From Cliona cf. orientalis (lineage: Eukaryota > Porifera > Demospongiae > Clionaida > Clionaidae), in assembly GCA_963930775.1 (NCBI GenBank), contig OZ005696.1, positions 7,006,001 through 7,070,000 of the forward strand: a DNA stretch of 64,000 nt. Reading direction: 5' to 3'. Position numbers and translations under genes: made by a program. The notes beneath the pieces were generated by a model. It worked only from the letters and a program-made list of their open reading frames with translations, made no database searches and was not told where the DNA came from. Below, one piece after another: positions 22,901 to 31,822 of this stretch (position 1 is the stretch's first letter; each line of letters opens with the position of its first letter).

Positions 22901-25900
22901 TAAATCCGCTAATATTCTTGTATTAGCGATTTTGGGCTCAACCGCCAAATTTAATTCCCGCCAATATTTCCGGCTATACGGTAAATATTAAGCTACCAGT
23001 GCAAACTTCCATTATTAACCCTCAGCTCATGTGTGAGATTATGGTAGTTGTTCTGTGTGTACATGTGTGTGTGTCTGTCTCTCTGTCTATCTGTTACCAA
23101 GCTAACTGCTATAGTGATTGTTATATTTCAAGAAGACTAGTGAGTGATAGTTCTTCATCAGGCCACCTTATCATAGAGTCGGTAGACTCTATAAGTAGGG
23201 ATGGCCCGGATATGCCATATATGTAATATATTATAAATACCCAAATATCTCAAAATAAGTAATTTTGTGAAATTTCTAAGTGTGAAAATCAGAATCTCCA
23301 GCAAATTGTACATCTAACAAGACCAAGATCATCCATCAAAACAATTGTACACGTCAGAACCAGATGTTAAAAAAATAGGCCATTTCTCATTCTTTCTTCT
23401 TTCTTTCTTTCTTTCTCATTTCCAGGGCTAAGTCAAGACTGTCTGGACCTCTCACCTTAGTTTTCATATAGATCCACTCTATTTTGTAGCGCACAGTGCA
23501 GTGGCACGCTAGTTTGGCGTTATCTCGACAATTACATAACAGTGGGTGTGTACGGCACATTATCGAATGGGTGTGTCTGATACATCATTTTTGTGATATA
23601 ATGCGCATGCTCGGAATGTGTTGCCATGGTGAAGTCATGTGACATGCAGCGCCTGGCCCTAGGCGAGCTAGCTAGCTTAGATGATTACTAGCTCGTACAT
23701 CGCTAGCGCGTGCAACGGCGCACTGGACCGATCATGGATATGATGGTTTGCTTTTTGAGGGGTGCAAAAATAGCCAGTAATAATGCGATTGAATCAAAAC
23801 TGATAAACCCGAACCATCGTGACAACTAGGGAACAACCTGCACGAATGTCTCCCACATACCGCACTCAACAAACACATCAACCATGATCAATAGGTGCAC
23901 AATAGTCGAGAAAAGCAAGTGTAGGGATGTATAGTAGATGCGATTATCCCTTGTTTGTGTACTTTTTGATCCTGTCATCCCTACTTCATTTTTCAATTTT
24001 ATTCAATTGTTTTTATACTTGTGTAAGTGTACAGTGCAATCTAATTCTTCCCAGCCGTCCTTTGATGCAGCCTACTTTTAAATTAGTCATGGCTTGGGCA
24101 AAGCTAACTGAATAAGTGGATTGCATACGCAAATCCAGCAATGCCGAGAAAAAAAGGTTGTTTATACCTCAGATCGAGTGGCTTCTGGTCACTATAAGAT
24201 TAGTATAATAAAGTATAGCAATAAAACCTGTGTATGGATATCACATTACGTAGGGTGCATGATTTCCAACCTTTTTTCGGTCTTAACCCCAACTAGATAA
24301 CTACCTTCAGGCTTTAGTATCAGTGAGTTCGACCATTTGGTACCACGATGATTATCTGACAGCTTGCCAGCAAATACCTTCAGTGCAAGTGTGGTAGACA
24401 TGTAGATAATATTGGTATCCTAACACTACATCTAAATAACGTCTGGGGGATGTGAACAGATTAATGAGCTACGTCTGGGAGCACGCATGTCGCCATCAAA
24501 TATTGTCTGGTGGGAGAAATTCATCGTTGAATTATGTCCCCTACGCATGTGCTTCTGCTGACTTGGATAAGTTTTAAATTTGATGTTATTAGCTACTGTC
24601 ATATAAACTATACAGATCAAAATGTAAACATCAGCTCAAAAATGTAAGTTCCATAGTTCAGTATCTCCAGGAAGACTAACACATCGCATATGATACTGTA
24701 ATTAATCGAATATAATGCATGATCCAATTTTATACGCAAGAAATTAGCTTTTTACGAATTCTCATAACGCTTATATATGAGCGATTGACGACCTTTACCA
24801 GAAAAACGCGCGTTTTTCAAAATTGAAATTATTCTTTTTCCATGCATTGTATTAGTAGGCATATTACATCAAAATTTTAGATTATCCCTTACACTTTCTT
24901 TGCTACACATAATAATAAAGGAGGCTTCAAGATACAATTTAGTCTTTGTTCCGTAAAATTTCATTGAATGGTTGCGGAGATATGGCTGTTTTAATATTTC
25001 TAAACATCACAATTTTTCTGCCAGGCTTGTGTGTACTATTCCAATAGGGGAATGGCACGAAACATGTTGATTGCTTTAGAGGCCTATAACTCAAAAACTA
25101 CACTACTGATTGACTCCAAACTTGAAATATAGCATGTAAGTACCTTTCTGCTTATTCTACTGATGAATTTAACATGCATTAATGAATATATAAAAAAAAA
25201 AAATTGGTGTGCATACCTGTTTGGCTGCTATTGTAGCTAATACTTCACTGCCTCAGAATTCCAGAAGCTGACTTAGCTTCATGCATGATTTTTTGAAATT
25301 TCTAGTTTAGATGTCCACTCAAACACATACATAAACTCTCACAGTGGTACACACACATGTTCACACATGTACATGCACATTATGCACATATTAATATTGT
25401 TTTTTGAAGTGGAATCTATTCTTAAAGTGTAAGATGAGCCCTGAGTTCCTTAGAAGCAACAAAGAGTTTAAAGTGCGTGCACTTTCTGTGTAACGTATTT
25501 TTTGGCAAAAATAGTCTAGCTAGGGGTAGTTTGAGCCAAAAATTTCATTTTTCATATTTTCAACGCATTTTCTCATATGTACACATGCTATTTTACACAA
25601 AGTAAAATGCTGATTGAGCTCTTTTCGACCGAACACTTCAAAAATGGTTGAAACTACTGAAAAATTTGAAATCAGCACCTTAAAGTACCTCTAGAAGCAT
25701 AAAATGCCCTGGAGAAATGAGCAGCATGGAGCAAGTTGAAGTTATCCATTAGCAATATTTGTGTGCCACAGTAGTTAAGTATGTGGTATTTATGGAGTTT
25801 TTCTGAAGCCCTGCAATGCCGGAAGTGGTTACAACCCAACACTTTGGATACTGCAGTGTAGTGTAGTGCTATCTTTGCTGAAGCCTGTGGTGCAAGTTTG

Positions 25901-28900
25901 GTGTTCGTAGCACATTGTAGTGAGTAGTTATGATCCCTGAAACTTCATAATATTTAAATGTGTGCAGGTTTTTATAGGCATTTTTTTGGGATTCTGATAT
26001 GCCTAGTATTAGATTAAATACGGTAGCTACCAATGCTCACTTAATCTTATTCTCCCACCCTGGCATCTCCTCTTCAGTCTCCACAACTAGAGCTCTCTAG
26101 AGCACATACCCCGTGCGCTGCATCTGCATCTATCTGCACTCTCTGGGGACGAGACTACTTGTTGTGCGCACGAGCAGAAAGCACAAGTGGGTGTGGTTGA
26201 TAGATGTGGCCAGTAAAAACGCAGTTTTGCAGTGCTCGTGGGCCTTACCGAATGATTCGAAAAAAACAATGGAGTAAATTTATCGATGATTTCAGCAGAG
26301 TTATAATGCTTATGAGTCGCTCAGATACCTAGATCTTGAGATCTGGCAATTTTTATGCTAATAGACAAACTTCGCCATAATTAAATTTTATTTTAAAAAC
26401 CATACCCACTAAGCTGCGAGTGAGAGAGGATTTAGCTTGCCAGACACTAATCTAGCAAGCTAAACCCTTTCTTGATGGTCACTTAGCCATGGTGTTTGCT
26501 AGCTTGGTTTTATACAGTGACACTTTGTATTCTGATTGGCACGTCAGTTGATTTTTTGACTCATTTTTTACATTAGAGCGGTAACCTTGGCCGGGTAGAC
26601 ATTATCACAAATGGGACAGACATGTTAATTGATGGCATCCCCCTGGACATATAATTTATATCCCCCAGACACGATTCTACGAGGGATGCTATATGGTGTG
26701 ACACCGGTATGCATGAAAGTTGCATGGTATTTGATGAATTTTGCATTCATCCACGAGAATTTAGCAAATAGTGTGATCCTATCTATAATGTACTGTACAC
26801 TATAGCTAATTAATGGCTCCAGATGGGCCCTAAAATTCACTTGAAATACCAAATACAGTATAGATTACCTCATGCATGTATTTATGCACTCAGTAACGAT
26901 TTACTTTTTTGCGGTTATTAGGTAATTATGAGTAATTATGATGAAACCTATGGTGTAATCTCTTAGGTAATCTATGAGGTAATTATGAGAAAATTTAGGG
27001 CCTCGATGGAGCCCTTCTGGGACTTGAAATTTAGTGAAATATATTGCGCGTGTATCCAGCGAATACCTTACAAGCAGCGTGTTGCCTTCTCTGATGAGCA
27101 GCGACGGCCGAACTTCACGCGTTCTCTAGGCTGACGTAATCCCGTGATTATATATAGATATAGCCCTGCGCTATATATAGCACCAGGAGCGCATGATAAA
27201 TAATGAAGAGGAGGAGGGGAAGGGAAGGAGCGCGAAGCACCCACACAAAAGATTAAAATTTCAAATTTTTCCCACGGTAGTCACGTTACTAAGTTATGAA
27301 CAATGGCGCAACGCGCATGGCGCTAACCGGCCAGATGCTAGATGAGTCAGCAATTTTTACAATGGACACGAGAAGCTAGTCATGCCTGGGAGACTCTGTG
27401 GAGCTCGTCTGCAAACCGAAAGAAGTAGCAGTATAGCCCGATCGTTCTGATTTAACACCCCCTCACCAAACGAGATCGGACTCGGCGAGTACGTACTTTC
27501 TGTCTATCAATTATACGTACTTACTTTCTCTTGGCATGGATCAACTCGTTTGGTACGTGTACAGTACTAATAGCTCGCGATCGCGAAGCCAGTCTTGTCC
27601 ACAGCGACTAGCTTCTCGTCCATTGTCCAACGCAAAAATTGCTGACTCGTCTGCCATCTGGCCGGTTAGCGCCATGCGCGTTGCGCCATTGTTCTAAACT
27701 TAGTAACGCGACTACCGTGGGAAAAATTTGAAATTTTAATCTCACGTGGGCGCTTCGCGCTCCTTCCCTTCCCCTCCTCCTCTTCATTATTAATTTTATC
27801 ATGCGCTCCTGATAGCACACACCATGAGCAGCGTGCTGCCTGGACCAGTCTAGCTGTACTGCGCTGTTGAGTTCTTCTTAGCTTACGTTGAAAGTTTTCA
27901 CTATCGAGGTCCAGAGACACTCAGATTCCCGATGATTGAGGCGCCAGCATCATACTGTACAGTGAAGTGAACCCACTATATTGACGACCTTTACCACATA
28001 CACCATTTCAACTATGCAGCTACTGAGTGCATGGTCAGGTTTTCATATAATTATCTAGTTACCACAGAAAAAAGTAAAGTGCTACTATATCTGATTAGTT
28101 TTTAACTATTGGCCATGCCATTACATATAACTATGCAGTGTCTGAGAGAACTCAGCATTACTTTGACATTGCCATGAAAGAAGGAACTTTGATGATCCGA
28201 AATGGTGGCATATTTTTCCTTGGTCCTGGTGGGTCAGGAAAGACCTGCACTCTTCACGCTCTCCTTCTGGAGCCACCTCCATCTGTACGACAAAGCACTC
28301 CATGTGCTAAACGAACAGTGAGAACTATAGCTCAATGCAAGGTGGGAGTGGAGGGAGTTTACTTCATTCGAATCCAAGATGACCAGTATTCCGACATGCT
28401 CAGCACAACAGCCAAGCAGTTAGAGCCGCCCAGCATCAGCACAGCCACTCCCACACCAGCTGAAGAAGGAGCAATATCGAGAGAAGATGCTTCAGTGCCC
28501 AGTCCAGCATCAGTCAGTCAACACATTGAGGAGGCTGACTTACACACTACCGAACAAGAAGAGAATCCAGATGTTAGTCCAGAAAAGAAGCAGAAGAAAC
28601 CTTCATCTCGTCGTAGTGGTTTTGAGAGAGAATTGCTTCGTCGAATGCAGTTGGTGCCAAAGAGATCAGAAAATCTCATCGACAAAGATCTAATAGACAT
28701 GAAGGATTCAGGGGGGCAACCAATGTTCCATGAAGTGCTACCCCTCTTTGTCAAAAACACCACGTTCGGTGTACTCACAGTGAAGTTGAATGAAAGGCTG
28801 GATAGCTACCCCATGGTAGACTATTACAGCAATGGCAAGCCGGTAGGAGAGCCGTTCCCATCTCCCTTTACACACATGCAGACCTTTCGTCACTGTATGA

Positions 28901-31215
28901 GGGTCCTTCAGTCGACTTGTAGCAAAGGCACCTGCCCAAAGCTTGTGTTCATTGGCACTCATAAAGACCTCGAGCAGGAGTGCCCAGATGAAAACAGAGA
29001 GGAAAAAAATCGAAAGCTTCGAAGCATAATCCCTCCAAATCTGAAGCAAAGCATCCTCTACTATGAGCATTCAAATGAAGAGCTTCTGTTTGGGGTCAAT
29101 GTCAAAGCACCAGAAGATATTGATCGTAAGATGATAGGATGCGTACGAGAAAGAATGATAAAGGAGTTACGAAAGCTCCCACAGGAAAAAATTCCACTTC
29201 AGTACTTTGCCTTGGAGAATGCCTTCTTGCGGTTGGCAAAGTATCAGCGTAAAGGAGTTCTGAGCAAAGAAGATTGCTTTAGAGAGGCATCTGTGTATCA
29301 TTTCACCAAGGAGTCTTTTGAAGCAGCCCTGAAGTACCTCCGTGGCCTCAAGCTTATCTTTCACTATGAAGAGGTTCTTCCAGAAGTGGTCTTCATTGAT
29401 GCCCAGACCATCCTTGACAAGATCACTGAGCTTGTTGAATTTAGTTTATCAGTATCTTCACAGTCCAAGCCAGTACATGAGTTAACCATATCTATGGATA
29501 TCAAGGAGTTTCAAGAATTCAAAGCTTATGGCATTGTCACACTGGAGCTTCTTTCACAGTTTAGCTCTCACTATGTGCCAGGCTTATTCATGCAGCAGCA
29601 GCTAGTCATTGTCTTGAAGTACCTACGGGTGATTGCTGAAGTTGGCAAAGGTAAGTACCTCATGCCCTGTCTCCTCAGAGTGTCAACCATACCTCGTCTC
29701 TTACCATGCTCTACTGGGCCATCCATCTCTGCACTTCTCTTCTATTTTGGTCCGAATGGTCCTAAACTTGGGGTCTACTGCTGTCTCCTTGCTTCTCTCA
29801 TCACTGAAGCCAATTGGGAGCTCATGACTGAGAATAATTGCCCTGTCCAAGTTTCACGCAACCAAGTTCAGTTCAGGCTTCCAGGAGATAATCCTGGTGC
29901 TATCACTATAACCGATTCATTCTCTACTTCATTTCATGTCAGTGTCGACTTTCCTGAGAACATGGATTCTACCAAAGTTCTTCAAATATGCACTAAATCC
30001 TGTCCGAGTATTCGTGAAATCATCCTAACTGGCATTCGAAAAGTATCACACAGGCTGAACTACAACAATTCAGTCCCAAAAGTAGCATTCCCCTGTTCAT
30101 TCCACCTACCAAATGATCTACACCCTGCCACTATCTCTGAGAGTCAAGTTTTGACTTGTACCACTCATCCTCGCTCTGTGTGTAATGAACTAACGACTGA
30201 ACACAAGTTGTGGCTTGGAGAAGAAGAGCACACTGGTAAGCATGATATGCAGTGTGTCATAATAATAATATAGCATGATTATTATTAACAAGTGTTGATA
30301 TTGTTTTACTGCTCTCCTATTCCTTTCTCTATAGTCAGAGAGCCTAAGAAGAAGATGCTGGATCAAGTTCTCGACTGTGATGGTGGGGGAGTTTCCAAGC
30401 ACCTTGGTCAGATAGCTGACTCCATGAATGAGTGGGAAGGACCAGTTGCTGAAGAACTGGGCCTCAGTCCAGCAGACATCACTGCTATTAAGATAGAAAA
30501 CCCTTCCAAATTCAACCTACAAGCGTGAGTACATACTAGCTGTAGTTAGCTCTTGTATATAAAGTACTTATATCACAATTCATGTTTTATACTTCTTACC
30601 ATTCTTCTTCATCTCCTTATGGAATGAATGATAACTAATAGAAATTATATATAATCTATCCTCAGGAGAGCTGCTCTGGAGAAATGGAAGCAGTACAATG
30701 GCCCTAGTGCCACCTACAGGAAACTGATTGCTGCATTTGAACAAGCTGGTCGGAAAGATTTTGCTAGCAAAGTTTACGACATAGCTGGTAGGTAACTCAA
30801 AAGTAACTATAGTGACCATTGCTCACTGTATTTTCTTTTCTTAGGTGTACCTTCAACTGTCACAGAAGCTAAGATTGAAAGTGGCCAAGCAAAAGCCCAT
30901 GTTGGGGTTCAGAAAAAGCGTGAGTCAGCCACAATAGCAGCTGAAGGTGGTAAAAAGCCACAATTGGCTAAAGCATTCAAACTTCTTATTCCAATTGCGG
31001 AGGAGTGGCAAAATGTTGGAACTCTATTGGAACTTAAGGACGATGCCCTCACATCAATTGCTGCAGCTGGTAAAAAAGACACTGATCGCCTACGAGAGAT
31101 GCTGAAACTGTGGTTGGGCCAAGAGGACCCTGTACCCTCATGGGAAGCACTGACTGAAGCTGTGGAACCATTCAGTGGTGAAGTGGTTGCCAAGGTGAAG
31201 TCACAGTATGCTTGA
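7649..31215 (+). CDS. Multi-Death-domain Roc-COR GTPase gene (assembled model)
   Basis: Proposed model with ten exons: 7649-7673, 8251-8538, 15207-15473, 16371-16640, 17282-17575, 19146-19448, 28139-30235, 30335-30524, 30666-30787 and 30845-31215. They sum to 4227 nt, 1408 codons plus stop, with the frame kept at every junction. Order of domains: five Death-like modules (about residues 9-483), a Roc-type GTPase with COR (about 483-1180), then two Death domains. This recalls DAPK1 (kinase, ankyrin, Roc-COR, Death) without kinase or ankyrins. A role in a death or innate-signalling scaffold, with GTP binding controlling assembly, is inference. The four exons from 28139 surely belong together. 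Joining the five upstream Death exons, across introns of up to 8.7 kb full of transposons, rests on matching phase 1 and shared module type; two neighbouring genes are the main alternative. Confidence 0.55.
8251..8538 (+). CDS. Death-domain exon 1
   Basis: Begins after TTCCTTGTAG and ends CAAG before GTATGT; 288 nt, phase 1 at both ends. The product starts PLLSVDEVLKAVAGVNWRTL and ends SWRPIIRALYCVGEIDKAQQI, the pattern of a Death fold: a first tryptophan after helix 1, then a W..I..AL segment in the last helices. A truncated copy lies at 13238. Death domains pair with other Death domains in receptor-proximal complexes; no partner can be named here. Confidence 0.7.
8539..9132. other. Intronic sequence with short dispersed repeats
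   Basis: No exon seen. Bases near 8836-8885 carry the repeat TAGAGCTCTGTAGAGCACAT followed by ACCCCGCGCGC; similar copies occur near 9611, near 13040-13080 (inverted) and near 26089. The segment 8898-8965 is also found inverted near 12590-12660. Confidence 0.4.
9133..9388 (+). mobile_element. Miniature element, GTTGTGCGCATGAGCAGAAA family
   Basis: Begins GTTGTGCGCATGAGCAGAAA and ends with a near-palindrome TTACCCCCTTGCGCATGCGC followed by ACGGGGTAA, preceded by an (ACAACG)n-like stretch. Other copies: 11273-11534 (diverged at its left end), 12103-12382 on the minus strand, 26161-26378 (right end missing) and 54741-54974. No coding capacity. Confidence 0.6.
9389..9772. other. Intronic sequence without genes
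   Basis: Contains a second copy of the TAGAGCTCTGTAGAGCACAT motif near 9611. No exon, RNA gene or further repeat structure recognised. Confidence 0.3.
9773..11138 (-). pseudogene. Helitron-type protein gene remnant (DUF6570-like N-terminal region)
   Basis: Three exons on the minus strand: 11050-11138 (ATG at 11138), 10517-10981, and 10434 down to about 9775. Splice sites fit and the frame is kept across both introns. The first part is highly charged, with seven 17-residue repeats of the type AAKRQSPSVRQKEAEAK. It is followed by CVCCNRLMYRKTVQQFKEF, WICKTCHSGLKRG and ANNLNLDDIPMEL, then in another frame SDLNPLEIRLISLRIPFMKM and LKRKLCYKGHYMY. This cysteine-rich block precedes the Rep and helicase domains in Helitron proteins of many animals. 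A four-base TATA insertion near 10063-10070 breaks the frame, and sequence stops before any Rep or helicase motif. It is therefore a truncated, dead copy lying in an intron, opposite to the host gene. Confidence 0.75.
10620..10975 (-). repeat. 51-bp tandem repeats in the Helitron remnant
   Basis: About seven units of 51 bp encode the 17-residue KRQSPSVRQKEAEA repeat described for the surrounding gene. The spacing is exact, so the protein frame is preserved through the array. Confidence 0.8.
11273..11534 (+). mobile_element. Second copy of the GTTGTGCGC...GGGGTAA miniature element
   Basis: Right half matches the copy at 9133-9388: an (ACAACG)n-like tract, then GATTGCTTTACCCCTTGCGC and GCGGGGTAA. 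The left end is diverged (CATGCTGAACAGAAAAGGCA instead of CATGAGCAGAAAGCAC). Confidence 0.5.
11535..12102. other. Intronic sequence without recognised features
   Basis: An open frame at 11647-11889 has no recognisable motif. I see no exon, RNA gene or clear repeat. Confidence 0.3.
12103..12382 (-). mobile_element. Inverted copy of the GTTGTGCGC...GGGGTAA miniature element
   Basis: Starts TTACCCCGCGCGCATGCGCA then AGGGGTAAAG, and ends CTGCTCATGCGCACAAC, the reverse complement of the copy at 9133. Together with the following 200 bp it mirrors the order found at 8.85-9.39 kb. Confidence 0.6.
12675..13012. mobile_element. Miniature inverted-repeat element (AGGCGGCGGAAAC ends)
   Basis: Left end AGGCGGCGGAAACAGTTG, right end CTAGTTTCCGCCGCCT; the outer 13 bases are exact inverses. 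Subterminal TACGGCT also occurs on both sides. Inside are GCGCGCGCAAAGCGCGCGCG and CACGCCCCCCCC. No clear target duplication. Confidence 0.7.
13085..13376 (+). pseudogene. Truncated duplicate of Death exon 1 with its intron flank
   Basis: Bases 13085-13295 repeat the segment 8095-8300: the upstream intron, the acceptor (CCTTGTAG) and the opening of the exon (PPLSVDEVLKAVAGVNW). After that tryptophan the match stops. Bases 13300-13376 instead match 8090-8010 in reverse orientation (GGTCAAGTATGGAACT, CCCACCCAAAAGGAGGCAGC). The Death fold is cut after helix 1 and the frame ends at TAA, so this exon copy is dead. Confidence 0.7.
13655..14029. mobile_element. Miniature element with G-tract and TACATC target duplication
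   Basis: Flanked on both sides by TACATC. Left end AGTGTTTCATTTAGAGGGGG; right end, read inverted, ACAGGGTTTCATACAGGATT. Contains a C-run near 13690 and about 28 consecutive G near 13950-13978. A related element lies at 40444-40607, and an end-like fragment at about 14280-14385. Confidence 0.6.
14030..14485. other. Intronic sequence, repeat fragments only
   Basis: Holds a fragment around 14280-14385 (GGGGGGCAACCCCC, then GCCCCCTGAAATAAACCCTG) related to the element at 13655. No exon recognised. Confidence 0.35.
14486..14755 (+). repeat. Dispersed repeat shared with 17665-17925
   Basis: Direct copies share TCTGTTACCA, AGGGTTCTTTATGGTGTTTT, AACCCCTTCGTTCATGAGTT and AGACAGCGATGGCTTCTTTT with small differences. 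A short piece of its left end recurs near 23063-23120. No inverted ends or coding potential. Confidence 0.6.
15207..15473 (+). CDS. Death-like exon 2 (first of three related copies)
   Basis: Acceptor TTTTCACAG, donor AAAG/GTAGGT; 267 nt, phase 1 at both ends. Starts DPTLTVENVTRAMEKVTVDK and ends SWKDLVQRLYANSEMAAAKE, with the SW..L...L signature of Death folds near the C-terminus. It is clearly paralogous to the exons at 16371 and 17282, including the SSHSSE stretch in the middle. The first half is shorter and more charged than a usual Death domain, so the fold call is moderate. Confidence 0.6.
15649..16082. mobile_element. Miniature element with TACCGTATGGC ends
   Basis: Left end TACCGTATGGCAGGTAATTT, right end AAAAATTACCGGCCATACGTA in inverse order. 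AATTTTCGTGG words are repeated inside on both strands. It lies in the intron between Death exons 2 and 3. Confidence 0.6.
16371..16640 (+). CDS. Death-like exon 3 (second related copy)
   Basis: Acceptor CTGTCCCCAG, donor AATG/GTGGGT; 270 nt, phase 1 at both ends. Opens with the same DPTLTVENVTRAMEKV as the exon at 15207 and carries SSHSSEEEKLHSC in the middle and SSWETLVSLSFFCGEIAAAK near the end. It is the closest copy to exon 15207, consistent with a recent tandem exon duplication. Confidence 0.6.
16641..17281. other. Intron between Death exons 3 and 4
   Basis: Bases near 16856-16945 (AACCTCTCTATAGCGGCCAC, then GGCCTTTATAGAGGGGTGGC) form an inverted pair that looks like the end of a DNA transposon; the family is uncertain. 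Nothing else recognised. Confidence 0.4.
17282..17575 (+). CDS. Death-like exon 4 (third, more diverged copy)
   Basis: Acceptor GTTTTCCCCAG, donor AGAG/GTAAAT; 294 nt, phase 1 at both ends. Opens DPTLTVENVAGVMEKVVVDK, has a longer middle than its two relatives (region around SNPTLSYTYSSEKARTHAC) and ends with SSWEHLTSLLYEKDELTAMD. Same module as 15207 and 16371 but older. Confidence 0.6.
17665..17925 (+). repeat. Second copy of the 14486-14755 dispersed repeat
   Basis: Shares GGGTTCTTTATGGTGTTTT and AGACAGCAATGGCTTCTTTT in the same order and orientation as the copy at 14486. Confidence 0.55.
18213..18632. mobile_element. Long-inverted-repeat miniature element (AGCCTCGTCCCCAGGCC family)
   Basis: Begins AGCCTCGTCCCCAGGCCCTC and ends GGCCTGGGGACGAGGCT. 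The inverted arms extend about 85 bp, to CGCGAAGTCACGTG and its inverse. AATTATTCCT flanks both sides, a 10-bp target duplication. Shorter relatives: 40311-40392, 50926-50992, 16124-16163 and a left end at 7797. Confidence 0.8.
18670..18920 (+). repeat. Dispersed repeat (ACCTGGAGGGCATAAAAGAT type)
   Basis: Matches 21855-22095 in order: ACCTGGAGGGCATAAAAGAT, CTCTCCTACAAGTT, GGGCCATAGAGA, CATTCTTGAGCTCGAGCGAG and CAGGCCTGCTCAGCAGGCC. Partial copies lie at 19558-19718 and 21040-21250. Confidence 0.6.
19146..19448 (+). CDS. Death-domain exon 5
   Basis: Acceptor TGTCCCCGCAG, donor CAAG/GTATGC; 303 nt, phase 1 at both ends. Product has GIGRSLGLPESALEEIKSSY, then SWKKISELLKEYSLEQQASE, matching helices 2-3 and 5-6 of a typical Death domain better than the preceding exons. 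Its phase joins in frame to the GTPase exon at 28139, although 8.7 kb of repeat-filled intron would lie between. Confidence 0.65.
19718..19905 (+). repeat. Left arm of a large inverted repeat (CCGGTTCCGG-rich)
   Basis: Reads GGTGGCCGAGAGCGTCAGTT, then TTCGTGTACGGTTCCGGCTC followed by four to five degenerate 30-bp repeats of the CGGGTCCGGTTCCGGCTCC type. The reverse complement is at 20825-21018, with about 920 bp between. The middle (20050-20230) contains more diverged units. Open frames rich in Arg, Pro and Asp here are repeat artefacts. Confidence 0.7.
20825..21018 (-). repeat. Right arm of the CCGGTTCCGG inverted repeat
   Basis: Inverse of 19718-19905, ending CGTACACGAAAAACTGACAC then TCTCGGCCACCAT. 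Beyond it lies a partial copy of the GGGCCATAGAGACGCATT repeat. Confidence 0.7.
21255..21630. mobile_element. hAT-like miniature element (CAGTGGCGTATCCAGG ends)
   Basis: Left end CAGTGGCGTATCCAGG and right end CCTGGATACGCCAGTG are inverse apart from one base, flanked by CTTAG on each side. The CAGTGGCG start is typical of hAT superfamily elements. Inside: GCGCGCGAAGCGCGCGCG and a second inverted pair GGGGGGTGCT/AGCACCCCCC. No transposase. Confidence 0.7.
21840..22190 (+). repeat. Second full copy of the ACCTGGAGGGCATAAAAGAT repeat
   Basis: As described for 18670-18920, with a longer right part (TTCGACGTTCGAGCGGAGTG). Open frames through it change between copies and show no conserved protein. 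Confidence 0.55.
22775..22983. mobile_element. Palindromic miniature element (TACCGTATAGCCGGAAA ends)
   Basis: Left end TACCGTATAGCCGGAAAA, right end TTTCCGGCTATACGGTA, with the inner AAATTTGGCGG also inverted. A TA target would fit a Tc1/mariner-type origin. A related fragment (TATAGCCGGAAATA) is at about 42783. Confidence 0.7.
22984..27183. other. Long gene-poor intronic region
   Basis: No exon, RNA gene or conserved protein recognised on either strand; the scattered open frames lack motifs. It holds a (TTTC)n stretch near 23395-23415, a fragment of the GTTGTGCGC miniature element at 26161-26378, a short inverted pair near 26432-26467 (TTTAGCTTGCCAGA / TCTAGCAAGCTAAA) and one GACGACCTTTACC motif at 24787. 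If the Death/Roc-COR model is right, this is part of its largest intron. Confidence 0.4.
26161..26378 (+). mobile_element. Right-truncated GTTGTGCGC miniature element
   Basis: Begins GTTGTGCGCACGAGCAGAAA and continues through GATCTTGAGATCTGGCAATT, as in the copies at 9133 and 54741, but stops before the GGGGTAA end. Just upstream (26089-26115) is TAGAGCTCTCTAGAGCACAT. Confidence 0.5.
27184..27811. mobile_element. Fold-back element with ~200-bp inverted arms
   Basis: Arms 27184-27381 and 27606-27811 are inverse copies, beginning CAGGAGCGCATGATAAA and ending TTTATCATGCGCTCCTG. The sequence ATAGCAC flanks both ends, a 7-bp target duplication. The loop of about 225 bp has no gene. Open frames on the minus strand of both arms encode the same meaningless peptide. 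The arm includes GCGCAACGCGCATGGCGC. Confidence 0.8.
28139..31215 (+). CDS. Roc-COR GTPase exon plus two C-terminal Death domains
   Basis: Exon 28139-30235 (2097 nt) encodes a Roc-like GTPase: P-loop GPGGSGKT (about residue 511 of the full model), DSGGQP as G3, THKD as G4. A low-complexity Ser/Pro/Glu insert lies between G1 and G3. A COR-like region follows (FMQQQLVIVLKYLRVIAEV, KGKYLMPCLL). Exons 30335-30524 and 30666-30787 encode one Death domain split by a phase 2 intron (SKHLGQIADSMNEWEGPVAE, ELGLSPADI, then YRKLIAAFEQAGRKDFASKV). Exon 30845-31215 encodes a second (AFKLLIPIAEEWQNVGTLLE, SWEALTEAVEPFSGEVV) and the stop. Roc-COR proteins include LRRK2, MFHAS1 and DAPK1; the C-terminal Death domains make DAPK1 the nearest layout. 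No ATG exists at the exon start, so coding must continue upstream. Confidence 0.85.
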
Positions 31216-31822
31216 AACAAATAATTATATAGGTCCCCATCATGTAGTTGCAGTTTCCACTAACGAACCGTAAAATTATTAGTTCATGACGGTGAAATCA
31301 GACATAAATTTAATGCTATAATATTATATCAATCTTCAAGGAATTATATATATTTTCCCAGCAATATGATAGATACAGGTTATCAAGTGTTGTAATTATA
31401 TATAGCTTGTGCCAGAAAGGAATTATAATTATGCTTAACAGGAAGCATGCATTTAATAATTAGGGCTCACTCAGGTGAACCATAGCAAAATAATATGACG
31501 TGCCCTGAGGGTGGCCAGGCCAAAATGCTTGATGAAATGTGAGCGTAACAATATTATTTGCAATTGAAGTCTCTCCAGTAACTTCTAGCTACATATTATT
31601 ATCTATAGCCTAGCTCCCTTCGATGTCCCTGCATCATGATCAATTCGCTTGCTAGATGTATGTGCCTAACAGTGAGCATGCAACGAATTAAACGTGCATG
31701 TGCATGTGCTTAACATTGAGCTGCACTGAACAACCAGTGTTTATGGTAATTTCAAAAAAATTAATAATACTCTGTTAATAATTGTACAAAATAATTATAA
31801 ATTTTTCTACTTCTGAATGTTA
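31216..31822. terminator. Convergent 3' intergenic region
   Basis: AT-rich DNA between the stops of the Roc-COR gene (plus) and GBE1 (minus). It must contain both 3' UTRs and cleavage sites, but I see no unambiguous AATAAA close to either stop, so the exact ends are open. Confidence 0.4.

Noticed and set aside
27608..27920. Minus-strand frames with a shared peptide
   Set aside because: The same peptide can be read in the opposite arm of the fold-back element; no codon or homology support.
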